Of a stretch of DNA of 64,000 nucleotides, positions 10,808 through 21,253 are shown piece after piece. The notes under the pieces are model-generated. The model was not told where the DNA came from, did not search any database, and saw only the letters and a program-made list of their open reading frames with translations. The stretch is from contig JAJKFJ010021529.1 of NCBI GenBank assembly GCA_027382625.1, positions 1 to 64,000 on the forward strand, in the 5' to 3' direction. This stretch comes from Tetmemena sp. SeJ-2015 (Eukaryota > Ciliophora > Spirotrichea > Sporadotrichida > Oxytrichidae). The position numbers and the translations under genes are program-made. Within the stretch, counting starts at the first letter, position 1. Every line of letters starts with the position of its first letter.

Positions 10808-11089
10808 GAAACTTAAAATTAAATAAGTTTAAATAATATTCTTTTTATATGAAATTGATAAATAAAAAACAATTTACAATAATCTCGAATCTATCAGTTC
10901 TAAAATTATTTATCCTCCATCATAAATGAGAACGATTCTATTTTTAAAAACTAGCTTGGAAAATTTATGAAAATTAACTACATTAGAAACATCATCGTAC
11001 TTCAATTAATTATTTAATTTTCTCTCTGAATTAAGTAATCTATTATTTTGGTGAAAATTAGGCAATATTATATAGGAAAAGGAAAATTT

Positions 11090-12023
11090 TCAAAGTTAAT
11101 TTTAGTATTGTGAGAAAACTAATTTATCCTCTTGATTTCTTTTGAGTCTTCCATACTTTACATTGACCTCACAATTCCTCAAAAGCCCAATTTTTCTAGA
11201 TATGTCATAATTGAAACTTGATCTACTGCCCCACCTCTTAAGACTCTTTGGACTCAAATTCCTAAAGTTATTTTTATTTGGCCTAGAATCTCTCTAGGTT
11301 AAAGAGCCAGATACTCCGATTTATTCACCCCCTCCTATTTGAATTCCAACTCCATTATTTTTGTTCCACCTTCTCATAAGCTATTGACTTCCAGTTCTAG
11401 TAGTAGATAAGTTTCTACTCTGAATCCCAAAAGCAAATGCATTAAGAGCTTGGCTTCTGTCATGAGCTGGAGTTAAAACACTCATATTTGTGCTATCAGC
11501 AGCCTCCTGACCAAATCTTTGAGTAAGAGAAAATTGCTACATCGCATCAGATTTTTACTTTAACAATATACACTTTATGGATTTTAACTTTAATTTTCAT
11601 AAATGATTTATTGAATGCGGGATAATTGAATGACATGGTCTTTGTGAGTTATTTCGCAATCTGCAATTTCTTAGCATATTCTTCCTTCTCATATTCTACC
11701 TCTTCTTTGACAGCCTCCAGCTCTCTTTCAACTTCCTTGAGTGAGAGGTAGCTCATGGGCTTGAGCTTGATATTTTCTTGCAACTTTTAGAAAGTGCGCA
11801 TGTTGAAATTAGAACAGCTATGGAGAGTGAGTGACATGTCGTCCGAGGGAGAAAGCAAGTGTTGAGAGTTTGAGATTTATTTATCAAGACACTTGAAGCA
11901 GACATTTGAGCGAGACTAGCCTCTGCTGTTGTAGTTCTGAGACAAATGAAGATGGTTTTATTGGCTGCTCATCAAATCTAAGTCTAGCTGTTATTACTGG
12001 TGAGAAGATTCAAGCAGCTACAT
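11090..12023 (-). CDS. Q/S-rich hypothetical protein, 292 aa
   Basis: Starting at ATG 12023 the protein reads MQLLESSHQQQQLDLDLMSS, with a charged helix in the middle (KEVERELEAVKEEVEYEKEE) that looks coiled-coil. A Ser/Asn/Arg-rich C-terminus ends before TGA 11090-11092. One 55-bp IES is present; after removal 879 nt remain, exactly 293 codons. The frame stays open upstream to an ATG at 12143, but that start would overlap the start of the divergent SDHAF4 gene, so the internal Met is preferred. No family recognised. Confidence 0.55.
11550..11604. other. IES in Q/S-rich gene (pointer GATTT, 55 bp)
   Basis: GATTT at 11550-11554 and 11605-11609 (a third copy at 11580). Excision joins NYPAFNKS to DAMQQFSLTQRFG. 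Confidence 0.65.
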
Positions 12024-12134
12024 TTATCTGCGAGCTTGTGTCTCTTAATGATTTCCAATAATAACTATATCTGAGGTAAGATAAATTTGATGCTGAAAAG
12101 TTTAAAGTAATAATTATAATAAATTGATAAACTA

Positions 12135-12527
12135 ATGAATCATCTCATTTCTAAACATCAAGCAGTCATAACTTTCTAGAAGTAGCTAATCAAAATCACT
12201 GGTTTCTCATTCCATAAAGCAGTGAACACAAATATTTAGTATGAGCCTGCTCAATTGGGTAAAAACTTCCAGCCTAAGGAGTTTTCCCAAGAAGAAATCC
12301 TGAAGACTATTGATCCTAAGGCAATGGTAAAAAAAGAACCTAGCTACGAATACAAGGACTTGCCCAAGGAAGGTGAAGAGCTAAATGAAACTCACATTAT
12401 GCATTTCATGGAGCCATTTCCAAATACTGATAATGACATTGGAAAAGAGTATGGACTCAAAATAAAGGGACTCGAACCGACTAGGTACAACGACTGGGAG
12501 AGAAAGGGAAGATGCTCAGATTTCTGA
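12135..12527 (+). CDS. SDHAF4: Succinate dehydrogenase assembly factor 4
   Basis: SDHAF4 is a small mitochondrial-matrix chaperone that protects flavinated SdhA during assembly of respiratory complex II. The diagnostic C-terminus GLEPTRYNDWERKGRCSDF is intact and ends at TGA. The N-terminus (MNHLISKHQAVITFQKQLIK) is basic and amphipathic, as expected of a mitochondrial targeting peptide. The length, 130 aa, fits the family. No intron or IES is present. The start overlaps the open frame of the divergent gene, which helps fix that neighbour's start at 12023. Confidence 0.92.
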
Positions 12528-12664
12528 TTTAATGATAACAAATTTTTTAAAAAGTATTCTTTATGGATTACCATTCATTTTTTCACTACTTCTCTTTCGA
12601 TATTGAATGACTTCTTAAGATTATTAAAGATTTTAAAATTCATAATTTCTACAAGCTAATCAAA

Positions 12665-14466
12665 ATGTCCTCACCTAACTTCAACTAAGCAAGGAATTAA
12701 GATCCCTCTTGCCAATACTCCATTGACTAGGATCTTCTTCAAGATCAGTTGCACTCACCCTTAGGATACTATGCGTTCTGACACTCGAAATGGACTTCAG
12801 TACACTTTCATAGACCCATCAACTATCGGCAAAGAGATTCTTTCAAATAATGACTAGCCCTAATTTCAGTCAAATCACAAAAACTCAGAAACAGTGCCTT
12901 CTCAATTCACATATGCTGGCGACAACCCCATCACTGATCACTCATCTGGATTCAAGGGATCTCAAGGCTTCATTACTCAATCCTTAGTCTTCGGCTAAAA
13001 TTTTGAGAATGACTCCCACAAAAACTAGCTTGATGACTAATCTAGCTTACCTAATAGTGGTCAAAAGCAGCTGGAACTGGTTAATTCAATCAAGTCTCAG
13101 AGTTAGATTGATCAGAAAATCACTCAAAATTTTGCGGTATCAACTTCTTATAATGGAATAGGTAACATTTTCGAGAAAAATTCAAGTCATGAAACTAATG
13201 AGACCTTCATGTCTAGCAGATAGCAGTTCGGCAAAGCAGCTATAGAAAGACCTTATTTTAATTTATTGGATAAATTCTCATTCACAGCAGTAGGAAAGTT
13301 TGAGGAAAGAGATGAATGGAAATTTCCAGGAGGCTTCTGATTAGAATCCTCTATAGAGTAACTTTTATCAGTAGAAAGACTAGTCAAGGTGATATAAGGT
13401 TTATTCAAATGTAACACCAACTCTTTTTTGCAAAGCTAAAAAGATTTCCAAGCTCAGGCTAACTTACAAGCTCCTAACTAACAAACGCGATTGCAACTAC
13501 AAACTGATGGGTTTAGACTACAACTCTTAGCATACTCAATTCAGAACTCCCACTTCTATTTCGAAGCCACGCTAGCCAGCCTAATAGGATTAGCAATAAC
13601 AATCATTTTTCGACTTCAATAATCCCTTCTCGCAATAGCCTAGTCCTCCTTCAGACGCTTCAACAGTTGAGCAATTTCATAATTAAAGGTCACTACGAGA
13701 AGGAGAGAAACCTGAGAGCTACAAATAGAAGTATTTGGCTTTAAAATCCCAACTGAAGAAGGAAAGATTAGAATTTAGCAATATCTCCAAATAACTTTTG
13801 ACTGAAACTGAAGATATGAAGAGATAGAAAGAGTCTCTACAAGCCTAACTTAAGATAATTGAGGAAGATAATAAGAAACTGCAGTTCAAGCTCAAAAGTA
13901 CAGAAAGTGATCGCCACAAGTACTTCATGCTCTATCAAAACCAGAAGATAGGCAGCTAAAGTCATACTCCTAGACTTTCCAAACTTAGCAGTAACCATGA
14001 AGCTGCTTAGTTTAAGCACAACTAAGCTTAAGTAAAGCTGAATTTGCTCCAGCTTAAAAGAGAACTTGACGATTTTAAGTCATCAGTTCAAGATCAAATG
14101 AAGAATTGGCATGAGTGGAATGAATTTGAATTCAAGACTTTGCTGCTGAAGCTAATAGGAGACGATTGTCGTGAATTAGGTAGATTGTAGAAATCTAAAT
14201 GAAGAACGAATCGAGACTTGTTAATGAATAGGAAAAATAAGAGGAAGTCTGGGAGGAAATGAAAGTCAACTCCATCTTTGTGTTTAGAATGTTTTAGTAA
14301 TTAATCTTGAATTAATTAATTTTAAGTCGAGGTGGCTGCACCTTTAATTAAAAAGTGGTCATTAAATTTTAGAGTTTGGAGCGGCTGGTGATTAATTAAT
14401 AATTTGATAAATGTTTGGGTCGGTGGTTGTAATTAAAGAAATTTCGCTGACCGGTGCAGGGTACCT

Positions 14467-14549
<83 letters not shown>

Positions 14550-16057
14550 TTTACTAATTACCACCCCACAGCGACTAAGCGAAAATAATTTGAACCTTGG
14601 ATTAAGTTATTCTATTCACGCAATTCATTTCGATCGCTTCCTATAAGTAGCAATAGCGGCAGAAATTTTGATGTGATAGAGTGTGGAGAAATATCTACAG
14701 CTGACAGGCCAATGATGTTCACTCTAGGAATGAATCTCTCTGATGCAAGCCAGAAAAAGCCTTCAAAAAGGTACGAAAATCAACAAGATGAGTTAAACTC
14801 TTGATTAAATTGTAAATTTATAGAGCATGATCTTGATCTGAACTCTAATGTAGAACCTCTGAGAAAGGGAAATCAAAATGAGAAGTAGAAAGCATAGAGT
14901 TCCTTTAACTATCTTAAAAATGCGGTGCAAGAGTTGAAAATGAGAACAGAGGAAGAGTAAACTTTCCAAACTTTTGATGAAAGAAAGGCCTACAAGAATC
15001 AGACTTAGTTACTTCGAGACAGCAAGGAACTTAAGAAACTTGAGAAAGAATCCCTGAACAGATAGACTCAAAGAAAAGTCAGAAGGATGAATTCTTAGGC
15101 ACCTCAGTCTGTGAGATCATCTAGAAACTACTCAGTTAACTTTGTTTTTAATCCTATCGTTGTTGTAATTATCTTAACACTGGGGACATTTTGGGAAATA
15201 GGCAGGGCTATAGGTAGACAGAGTACCAGTCAAGACCATCTGATACTCTTCTAAGGCAAGCTCAAGACTTAGACTTACTTCTTCATGAGACAGATATGTA
15301 AATTGATGAGGCTTCTAAACTTCATTCTATGAAATAACTTGAGTCTATTCTTTAAAGAGAAACTTAAGAAAAGCTCAAGCTTTAGAAGACTCTGGAAGAG
15401 TAGATAAAATCTTACAAGGCACTAGAGGATTAGCACAAAAGTCTTAAGTTCAAGTTTTTTTAGGCAATCAAGGATTCTGAGCTGTTTAGTCAAGAGTTAG
15501 ATTTGTTGAGAAAGCAGATGGAATTCCCAGATGAGAAGTTTACCTTCTAAAGCAGCAAGAGGTAGGAAAAACTTGAGAGAGCAAAGAGGCTCTTGACCAT
15601 TCAGAAAGAGATCAGCAATGGTGGCTTTCCTTTGCAGTAGAAATTTAAAAATACAATAATTATAGCTCTTTGACTTCATTCTCATTGCCATGAAAGAATC
15701 TGAGCAAGATTGTTTGATTAAGGATGTTGAAGGTGCTCTGAGTTTGAAAAAGGTAAGCTTTTTACTTTTTTTATAATTACCCTTTTAGTCTTATGAGAAT
15801 TTCGAAAACTAGGAAAGTTTGGACTAACTACTTAGCAAGCAGATCGAAGTATAGAAAAGTTTCATACGAGACGAGATTCTCAATGACAAAAGCAAAGTGA
15901 TTGAGGCTGAAAAGATTATTTTCTATGAGGTAATTATCTAGGGATTTGATTCATCTTTGTTTAGAAATCTCAGAAAGTATTTTTCGTATCCTTGAGTTTT
16001 GTGGCTATCTTTTTTGGTGCTCTAGTTCAAATTTATTCCTCTAAAGTTACATGCTGA
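12665..16057 (+). CDS. Long coiled-coil protein with C-terminal membrane anchor
   Basis: From MSSPNFNQARNQDPSCQ the protein is first disordered and Gln/Ser-rich. It then has long heptad-type helices (YLALKSQLKKERLEFSNISK; EDMKRQKESLQAQLKIIEED; LLRKQMEFPDEKF). It ends with a hydrophobic anchor FFVSLSFVAIFFGALVQIYS and KVTC before TGA 16055-16057. Two canonical introns are clear near the 3' end: 15753-15788 and 15930-15964. One IES is resolved (15136-15173). Several frame changes remain, including one across the CTA microsatellite region (14310-14600), which I read as a large IES. The shape resembles tail-anchored golgins or tethers, but there is no specific homology. Confidence 0.6.
14310..14600. 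other. Probable large IES or germline-limited insert
   Basis: Coding sequence stops after KVNSIFVFRMFQQ and resumes near 14610 in RSLPISSNSGRNF. The interval is non-coding, unusually G-rich on this strand, and holds the CTA repeat. TTTCGCT at 14446-14452 and AGCGAAA near 14577 form a short inverted pair around the repeat. I could not identify the flanking pointer. Confidence 0.45.
14468..14549. repeat. (ACT)n / (CTA)n trinucleotide microsatellite
   Basis: About 27 uninterrupted ACT units, 82 bp. As translated text it would be poly-Thr/Leu/Tyr, but flanking coding frames do not continue through it. Confidence 0.95.
15136..15173. other. IES in coiled-coil gene (pointer TTAAC, 38 bp)
   Basis: TTAAC at 15136-15140 and 15174-15178. 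Excision joins SSRNYSV to NTGDILGNRQG. Confidence 0.65.
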
Positions 16058-16148
16058 TGATTTTAATTATTTTTGAGTGAGAATTTGATATTTTAAAATC
16101 TTAATAAGATTAATTTGTTTTGAGATTAAATAGTTGATTAGTTTCTAT

Positions 16149-19100
16149 ATGTTGTTAAATCTGACTGATACATTTCCAAATGGAAAGAAAGTAATAATAG
16201 AATTGTAAGAAATGAACATTCTTCCTTTGAATAAAAACCAAATAGACTTTTAAAATGGAAGAGGCTATGGGAGTCAGGCCACTTCTAGCACACAATAAGT
16301 GCTCTAGGTCTAACGGGAAAGGTAAAGCCATTTTAAACAGGGAACTTTGCAATGGATGAATGAGCAGCAAGATTATCTCAAGTCTTCCTTGAGGGGAAAT
16401 GAACAAGAAGAATTGTGTTATAAATGTTGTATCTATTGATTGATAAATGAAGCAGAATAACTCTAAGAGGTAGAAACTTTCCGATATGATGAGCACGAGT
16501 TTATTCTCAGCACGTTTGAAAATAACACCTAATTAAACACTCTTAAGAATTAGCTTACTCCTCAGTCATACCAAAATAATCATGAGTATAAAGATAACAG
16601 CTAATTTCAAAATTCCCCAGATGGAGCACAACCTTAAATTCTTCACACACAGGGTAATAACGATCTAGACAGCTCTAGAACGACTAACACAACTGCTGGC
16701 AGGGCACAAAGAAGATCTGAAAGCAGAAGAGCGAGATTAGTACAGGCTTAGAAGATTGAGAAGAAAATGTCTTACCTGTAGAAGGGAACCGATTTAGTTA
16801 GTTCAAAGTACACCCAATAGCTTAGAAGGGGCGAATAAGGGTCTCTTTAAGTTTTATAATTCAAGGACCAATAGTGTGGGCTGCTTCACTTCAGGAGATT
16901 GAAACGATGGGAGGGTAATAGCAAATCACTTTTGTTCAAATCGGGAATAATCAAAAAATTACTCTCACCAACAAGGCCAATCTCAAGACTCCAGAAAAGT
17001 AAAGCAGCAACTAAGGTTACAGCACCTAGGAGAAGCAGTTTTAATAATTCTTAATGCGATAGAGATTCATTTGTAGCTGAGCCAGCTCACAGCAGATAAG
17101 GGAGTGAGCAAGATTCTCCTAACTATGTGAGAAAGGTAAAATACTCCACAGTTAACACTTAGCCAAATGGAACTTAAACTCCGAGTAAGCTAAATCTGAT
17201 TAAGCAATTTTACGATAAAGACTTCTAAGACTAACACTCTCGCTAATTGCCTTATACATCAACGATGAGTGATAAGAAGACACCTGGAAGGAACAATTCA
17301 GTTGCGGCTACTCCCACAAGAGCCTAAAAGCCTAGTGACGATTCAAGTGAAAGCAATAAATTTGTAATCATAAGTCCTCAGATCCAAAAGCCAGGCTCGT
17401 ACAGGTCATAAAGTTAATAAAAGTCTAATCAAAAATCAGAATCTAGAGTTGATTCAAAGAAGAGCTCATACGAAAAGAAGAGACAAGAGTTTGAGTTTCC
17501 TTGCTCATAATTCTTCTCTAATGATGAAAACTTTGCGGAAGAAAAAAGATAGGAAAATTTTATTGTTAAAATCGATGTTGAACATGAAATTAATTTTTAA
17601 ACTTATAAATAAATTTTAAGCTTGTCCTTTGAAGTTTGCGCTATCTCTAAAAGCGGCTTTTTCATCCTTTTGATAAAATTAAGTTTTTAAAAGATATAGA
17701 AGCAAGGAGGGAAAATTAAAACATAGAAATTAAAATGTATGAGGCAATTTTAGTAGTTAAATAAATGGTGCAACAACTAAAATTGATCAGAGTTTAACTC
17801 AAAATTAATGATAAAGGTTCAACCTATTTTAAATTATAATTTTATTCTTTAAAATTTTTTATAATAGTCGCTATATTTCTAAATGTGTATGACTCCAATA
17901 AAAATGATGCTAGCGCATTGAAGAATAATGGAATAAGCTCCTCCTATCTTCGAATTGTAAATTTAACTTCACCCCATAATAAAAATCAAGAATCATCTAA
18001 TAAGTGCAGTCCATATTCTCCCACAGCTAAAAATAAAGTTGATAACTAAAATTAATCTGTTGTTGAAGGTTAGAGCGAATACTTAACTCCAAAGTCAAAG
18101 AAGCCCCCTCTTCATAAACCTTTTATGCACTAATCTGTTATCGTTAAGAATTTATTTAAAAAGATTAGTATCTAAAATTTATAAAAGATTCTCTCATATT
18201 TATCACAACATACTTTTTGAAGTATTTAAAGTTTTTTGTTTTCAGAATTTATTGATTAAAATGCATTTATCAATAACCTGTAAGGTCAGAGAGACTAAGA
18301 TCCAAAGTCATCTCTCCTGCTAAATATTACAAAGCACATCCCAGCTCAAGATAAATCCAAATCAATCGCAGTCTCAGCCTAAAATTCAATGATAACAACT
18401 ACTAAATTAATTGACTCCAGCAGATTTTGAATTTTCCTTATCAATTATTTTTGCTAGACAGAACACAGAAGTTGAGAGAGAAGAGGAATTCAGATATGAA
18501 ATACTGGACGTGCAAGTGTACGTGGTAAATGGCAAGAAAAAGAAGAAAACTAAGAAGAGAAAAATAAGACTAAGAGGGGATGACAACTCAGGCGCATATG
18601 AGGCTTCAACCCGTCAGTCTGAATACGACTTGTACAGTGAATTCAAGGATGAGCAATAGTTGATAAGTGAGTCTTTTAGACAAGAATGCCACAGAGATAA
18701 TTACCAGGAAAACTCCCACCACAAAAACAATAATTCATAATAGAGGAATCAAAATACTGAAATTAAGTCGACTTCCTTTGTATAATAAACTCCAACATCT
18801 AAGACAAGCCAGAAACTCGTACTACTTAGAAATCATTAAATAAAGAGAGTGGAGGAAAGATCAGTAAATCTCAATTCTGATAATTAAGCCAAGCAAGTGT
18901 AGGCTAATAATGTTTTTACTTCTTCTCAATAACACACAGACAAGTTATTAATCATTTTAGCATAAGTATTATAAAGCCCCAAGACCCGCCAGTAGTTTCC
19001 TTAAAGAAGAAGCAGAGGAGAAGCAGTAGGTTTTTAGAATCCACTGAGCTCCAAAGTCATAGAGAATAAGCAGTAGAATCAGTTATTGAAGCAAGAAATC

Positions 19101-19384
19101 AATAGATTAAAATCATAAATAATGACAGAGTTGAAAAGAAGGAGAAGCTAAATCAACTCATCAAGTTTTAGCAGCAAGAGTTCAAGGCAGATGAAATTAT
19201 TAATGACAAGAAGATAATTGACTTAAATCTAACGAGCTAAAGAAGCGAGAGTAAAGATGTCAGCACAGAGATTCCTCTCAAGAAAGTAGATAAAAATCTT
19301 AAGCCTCCTATTAAAGAGAAGGACAAAAAACCAAAGAGAGAGCATAACATTAAAAGATAATTTTTTTTAGTTTAAGATAAGTGA
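16149..19384 (+). CDS. Long disordered Ser/Gln/Lys-rich protein (one or two genes)
   Basis: From MLLNLTDTFPNGKKV the frame stays open for about 1.6 kb with many TAA/TAG codons and only one TGA, which lies in a 27-bp IES. The protein is basic and low-complexity (SRRARLVQAQKIEKKMSY; GSYRSQSQQKSNQKSESRVD). A second coding block from about 17890 (ALKNNGISSSYLR; YLTPKSKKPPLHKPFMHQ) runs to TGA 19382-19384. It includes the charged tail YVVNGKKKKKTKKRKIRLRG and EKKEKLNQLIKFQQQEFKAD. Junctions near 17600-17880, 18220-18450 and 19050 are unresolved. It may be two genes. No domain recognised. Confidence 0.5.
16412..16438. other. 3n IES with in-frame TGA (pointer ATTG, 27 bp)
   Basis: ATTG at 16412-16415 and 16439-16442. 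The insert preserves frame but carries TGA 16437-16439; excision joins GNEQEEL to INEAEQLQEVE. Confidence 0.55.
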
Positions 19385-19488
19385 AGGAAGAAATATAAAA
19401 AAGTGATAACATAACTTCAAATGAAGTTCGAGGTCCCAGGTCACTTTCAGTTTAGGCTGATTAAAGGCCGCAATTGCGGTAGATGAAT

Positions 19489-21149
19489 ATGAATCACCAA
19501 ATCAATATATAAATAACAAATAAAGAAAATAGAAATGAAGATCAAAACAAAGCCAGACAAAATATATAAGATGGAAAAAATCAGAATACGATTGGATAAT
19601 TGAAAGTAAAATTGATGACTGATTAATCTTCAAACTTAATTATTCCAAATACCTAAGGAACTGAAGACAAAAATAGTGGCCAAGTTAAAAATCTTAAACT
19701 TCAATAAGATGAAAAATTAAAGAAGTAAAATGCCCTCATCTATAAATAGCTATGCAAATAAATGGGAGACTTTCCAATTCATAGACTTGTTTTCAAAAAA
19801 GATTTTGCCAGTCTTCTTCAATACTTTAAGTCTGGAGTATTTAACTAAGAGCTCGTAGATGAAAAAGATTCCAGGGGAAATACACCAATTTTATTAGCGG
19901 CCAAATTATCTCCAGAAAGTGACGACTATCTCAAGGCTGTGAACTTTTTCTTTGATAAAGGGGCGAATGGAAAGCTCAGAGATGGCTTTGGATGGTCTTT
20001 AATGGATGAAGCAATTAGCTAATAAAACACAAGATTATTGGCCATAGTTTTTGATCAGCTGAATAAGAGAAAGAAAGAGCGTTGGGAAAGGAGTAAAGTT
20101 AATATTTTCAAAAAGCTGTAACTGATTCCAGACTTTTACTTGGAGTTGCACTGGGAATGCTAGTCAAATTGGATTCCCTTTCTTAGCAAACTCGCTCCAA
20201 ATGACACTTATCAGATCTGGAAAATAGGTTCATACTTGAGATTAGACTTTTCTTTGGTGAAATTTTCCAAGCTCTCTTAAAAGAGAAGACGCATGTCTAT
20301 TCTGTTCCGAGATACTAGAGATGTTGATGATGAGCATAAGAACATAGATATCATGTTAGTAAATAGAGACAGACAAATTCTCGTAAACCCTCTTGAGGAT
20401 CTGGACATGGATGAGAAGCTAGCAGTTTTAACTGATATCATTAACTCACATTTAATATGTTCATTCCTATTCCGCTTTATTAGTTTAGCTTAACTCAGAT
20501 CCTACTCAGAACGAGCTGAATATAGCCGAATAAGAATGGAAGGAGTGCACTAATTACAAGGGAGATATAATTCAAGAGGTGATAAACGATTACAAATGTA
20601 GCAAGTACAAAGTCTCAGTCAAAGCGCAAATGCAATAGAGAAAGAAGATCAATAAAAAATTTGACTACAGCTATGATGAATACTTCTCAAACGAGTAGCC
20701 ACATGAGGAGGAAAAATAAAAAGTTACTAAAGTTGCCAAAGACGTTAAAAAGCATATAGAGAGCTACTTATGGCTGTCTTAAGAGTTTCCTCTCAAGATT
20801 TAAAGCTTCCTTACAGTGCTTAAAACTTTATCTCTAGGTGGAAATGCTGGAATGTCAAAGATCAAGGACTTTATGAAAAATGATAATTTAAAGCAAACCA
20901 TAATGTAGAACGGATTTCCAGTGAAGATTCAAATTCCCATTTAACTTAGCATCAAAGCTAACGTCACTTTCAACAAGCTTTGTCATTTAAGAAATGTTTT
21001 TTAAGTTTAGATACTTGGAGAATACACCATAAGCAATCAAGGAGACTTTCAAGATTCCCGAGGATTGCAAATACATAAATAGAAAGGAGGGAATGAAAAC
21101 TCTCGAAAATAAGAAAAAGAGGCTAGCCTTTGCAAATCTTGCGACATGA
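19489..21149 (+). CDS. Ankyrin-repeat GPCR-chaperone family protein (ANKRD13-like)
   Basis: ANKRD13 proteins bind ubiquitinated cargo and regulate endosomal trafficking. After a polar Gln-rich N-terminus come ankyrin repeats (FPIHRLVFKKDFASLLQYFK; SRGNTPILLAAKLSPESDD; FFDKGANGKLRDGFG). The family core follows: DFYLELHWEC, WIPFLSKLAPNDTYQIWKIG, SYLRLDFSLV, then ESYLWLSQEFPLKIQSFL and GFPVKIQIPIQLSIKANVTF. It ends NKKKRLAFANLAT before TGA 21147-21149. Two IESs (49 and 19 bp) are removed to give 1593 nt, exactly 531 codons. No ubiquitin-interacting motif was seen at the C-terminus, unlike animal members. Confidence 0.85.
20441..20489. other. IES in ANKRD13-like gene (pointer TTAACTCA, 49 bp)
   Basis: TTAACTCA at 20441-20448 and 20490-20497. 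Excision joins LAVLTDIINS to DPTQNELNIAEQEWK. Confidence 0.8.
20990..21008. other. IES in ANKRD13-like gene (pointer AGA, 19 bp)
   Basis: AGA at 20990-20992 and 21009-21011. Excision joins FNKLCHL to RYLENTPQAIKETFKIPED. Confidence 0.6.
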
Positions 21150-21253
21150 ATCTAAAATTTTTATCTATTTTAAAAGTTTCAAATTTTAGTCTTAATTATA
21201 AATTTCCTATTCCAATAATAACCCTCTTTATATTTCTTATTGGTCTAAGAACT

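Noticed and set aside
16155..16496. A 113-codon minus-strand frame.
   Set aside because: It is antisense to a longer plus-strand gene with many TAA/TAG (Gln) codons, and its composition is that of a shadow.
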